Assembly (NCBI GenBank): GCA_900547345.1
Contig: URGG01000034.1
Span: 1-17,407, forward strand
Direction: 5' to 3'
DNA from: an uncultured Collinsella sp.
GTDB lineage: Bacteria; Actinomycetota; Coriobacteriia; Coriobacteriales; Coriobacteriaceae
DNA length: 17,407 nt
Shown here: positions 16,425 to 17,407 of the stretch, piece after piece
Layout: each line of letters opens with the position of its first letter
Numbering within the stretch: position 1 is the first letter of the stretch
The notes under the pieces: generated by a model
Told to the model about the DNA's origin: nothing
The model's input: the letters and a program-made list of their open reading frames with translations, nothing else
Database searches by the model: none
Program-made: the position numbers and the translations under genes

Positions 16425-16505
16425 CTGTTTACGCCAGTTCCGGGCGTCGTCCTCGAGCTATTGGTGGATGACGGGCTTGTACGGGTCGAGCTTGCTCGGG
16501 GCGCT
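16425..16505 (-). pseudogene. Remnant of an IS21-family (IstA-type) transposase
   Basis: The minus strand encodes APSKLDPYKPVIHQ, a stop (TAG, 16460-16458), then LEDDARNWRKQ in the same frame. From memory of the family, IS21 IstA proteins have a segment like SKLDPYKPxIxxWLEDDxxxxRKQRHTA just after the N-terminal helix-turn-helix; here the Trp codon appears changed to TAG. Similarity fades on both sides, ending about 10 bases from the family A palindrome and about 40 bases from the cobK stop. Only about 27 codons survive, so it cannot be functional. It marks an old insertion or rearrangement point. Confidence 0.65.
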
Positions 16506-16545
16506 CCTCCTCGCGGGCGGGATGGCGCGTAGGCGCGGCGAGCGC

Positions 16546-17319
16546 CTAGCGCGCGAACTCCCGTAAGAGCGCGTCTTCCACTTCCCGAAGCGAAAGGGCC
16601 CCGCCTCCCTCGGCGGGACGGGTGACCACGATGCAGCGCGCTCCCGCGTCACGCGCGGCGGCGAGCTTCTCGGCCGTGCCGCCTACGGTTCCCGAGTCCT
16701 TGGTCACAAGCCACTGGGCGCCCACCTGCCGAAGCATCGCCTCGTTGAGCTCGCGGGTGAAGGGCCCCTGCATGCCGATGACGTGCGACGGCGAAAACCC
16801 CGCGTCGATGCACTTCGTTATAGCACCGGGCAGCGGGAGCACACGCACGAAGAAGCGCTCCGCGAAATCGGCGACGCGCGTGTAGGGAGCAAGCTCCTTG
16901 CTCCCTGTCGTGAGAAGCGCGCGACCCGGGTTCTCGGAGAGAAAGCGCGCCGCGCAGGCGATCGACGCGACCGACACGACGCCTTTGGGCAGCGACTCGG
17001 CCGGGCGCGCAAGGCGCAGGCATCGTGCACCCACGGCGAGCGAAGCGGCCCGGATGTTGCCGCTTGCGAGCGTAGCGAAGGGGTGCGTGGCGTCGACGAC
17101 GATGCGCGCGCCGGAAAGCTCGCGCTCCATGTCGGCCTCGTCGAGCCTGCCCGCATGCACCTCGATGCCCGGAAGCTCGCCCAAAAGCTTGCCTCCGTAC
17201 TCGGTTGCCGCGTAGGCACGGGCGGGGATTCCCGCCCCGCTCGCCCATTCGCACAGAAGGCGGCCCTCGGTGGTGCCGGCGAAGATGCGCAGCGCCGGCG
17301 CGGATGCGGGGGCCGTCAC
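16546..17319 (-). CDS. cobK: Precorrin-6A reductase (CobK/CbiJ)
   Basis: 257-residue reductase of the corrin ring pathway, reducing (cobalt-)precorrin-6A to 6B with a nicotinamide cofactor. Family motifs: RIFAGTTEGR at the N-terminus (nucleotide-binding loop, 11-20), VVDATHPFA (about 75-83), LLTTGSKELAPY in the middle, VIGMQGPFTRELNEAM, and LVTKDSGTVGGTAEKL near the C-terminus. Length is normal (about 250). The start is taken as GTG at 17319, overlapping the upstream gene's TGA as GTGA. The frame stays open further upstream, but that part is the other gene read in the wrong frame. The CobK versus CbiJ (aerobic or anaerobic) assignment cannot be made from sequence by eye. It faces the exporter operon convergently. 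Its very GC-rich, C/G-ending codons differ somewhat from the genes to the left. Confidence 0.9.
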   Translation of the reverse strand: MTAPASAPALRIFAGTTEGRLLCEWASGAGIPARAYAATEYGGKLLGELPGIEVHAGRLDEADMERELSGARIVVDATHPFATLASGNIRAASLAVGARCLRLARPAESLPKGVVSVASIACAARFLSENPGRALLTTGSKELAPYTRVADFAERFFVRVLPLPGAITKCIDAGFSPSHVIGMQGPFTRELNEAMLRQVGAQWLVTKDSGTVGGTAEKLAAARDAGARCIVVTRPAEGGGALSLREVEDALLREFAR

Positions 17320-17407
17320 TTCGGGCCGCCTGGGCGCGTGATCTGGTAGAGCAGCGCGTTCATAATGGCGGGCCCCCACGACGGGGGGGCCCTTTGCGAC
17401 CCTGATG
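17316..17407 (-). pseudogene. cbiC: 3' end of probable precorrin-8X methylmutase (cbiC), frame apparently broken
   Basis: The last codons in one minus-strand frame read AIMNALLYQITRPGGPK-stop, and the sequence just before, in another frame, reads HQGRKG. CbiC/CobH proteins end with a pattern like GRKGGSxVAAAIxNALLY, so both halves fit one protein but lie in different frames. The shift (net one base short or two extra) falls within 20 bases containing a run of seven C and a run of five G on the minus strand. It may be a real frameshift, or a sequencing or assembly error near the window end. The stop overlaps the cobK GTG as GTGA, the expected operon arrangement. Confidence 0.5.

Noticed and set aside
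16461..16652. Separate minus-strand gene overlapping the end of cobK
   Set aside because: Its first half is cobK DNA in the wrong frame; only the last part (SKLDPYKP) is meaningful, as a transposase scar.

Overview
The window reads as chromosomal DNA of a GC-rich Gram-positive bacterium. The best guess is a Coriobacteriia member close to Collinsella. This rests on GC content, protein style and gene order recalled from memory, not on any search. Most of it is well-conserved housekeeping sequence on both strands, with an envelope/export block and, at the right edge, the end of a cobalamin operon beside a transposase relic.

Layout. 1-190: terminator of an off-window plus-strand gene and a palindromic repeat. 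191-7402 (minus strand): gltX, then priA-def, a 321-base gap, and fmt-rsmB. priA-def-fmt-rsmB is a widely conserved neighbourhood linking replication restart, N-formylmethionine handling and 16S rRNA methylation. 7403-7679: divergent promoter region with a large palindrome. 7680-8960 (plus): metK with a strong terminator. 8961-9302: intergenic region with a perfect 25-bp inverted repeat around a second hairpin. 9303-10898 (plus): single-chain iron-sulfur L-serine ammonia-lyase with an ACT domain. 11048-12781 (plus): membrane-anchored L,D-transpeptidase. 12914-16334 (plus): adaptor, ATPase and permease of a MacAB/YknXYZ-type exporter, with genes overlapping by 1 and 4 bases. 16425-16505: remnant of an IS21-type transposase (minus). 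16546-17407 (minus): cobK and the 3' end of a probable cbiC whose reading frame appears broken.

How the genes work together. gltX charges tRNA; fmt formylates initiator Met-tRNA and def removes the formyl group; rsmB methylates 16S rRNA; priA restarts replication forks; metK makes the S-adenosylmethionine used by rsmB and by corrin methylation. The L,D-transpeptidase and the exporter both act at the cell envelope.

No clearly new multi-gene system is visible. The most interesting non-coding signal is the set of palindromic elements between genes. Three sit 7-13 bases after stop codons (rsmB, def, exporter permease), and two of those are copies of one family at opposite ends of the window. The most interesting protein signals are the fused serine dehydratase, which lacks a short segment usually found next to an iron-sulfur cysteine, and the degraded junction in front of the cobalamin genes.
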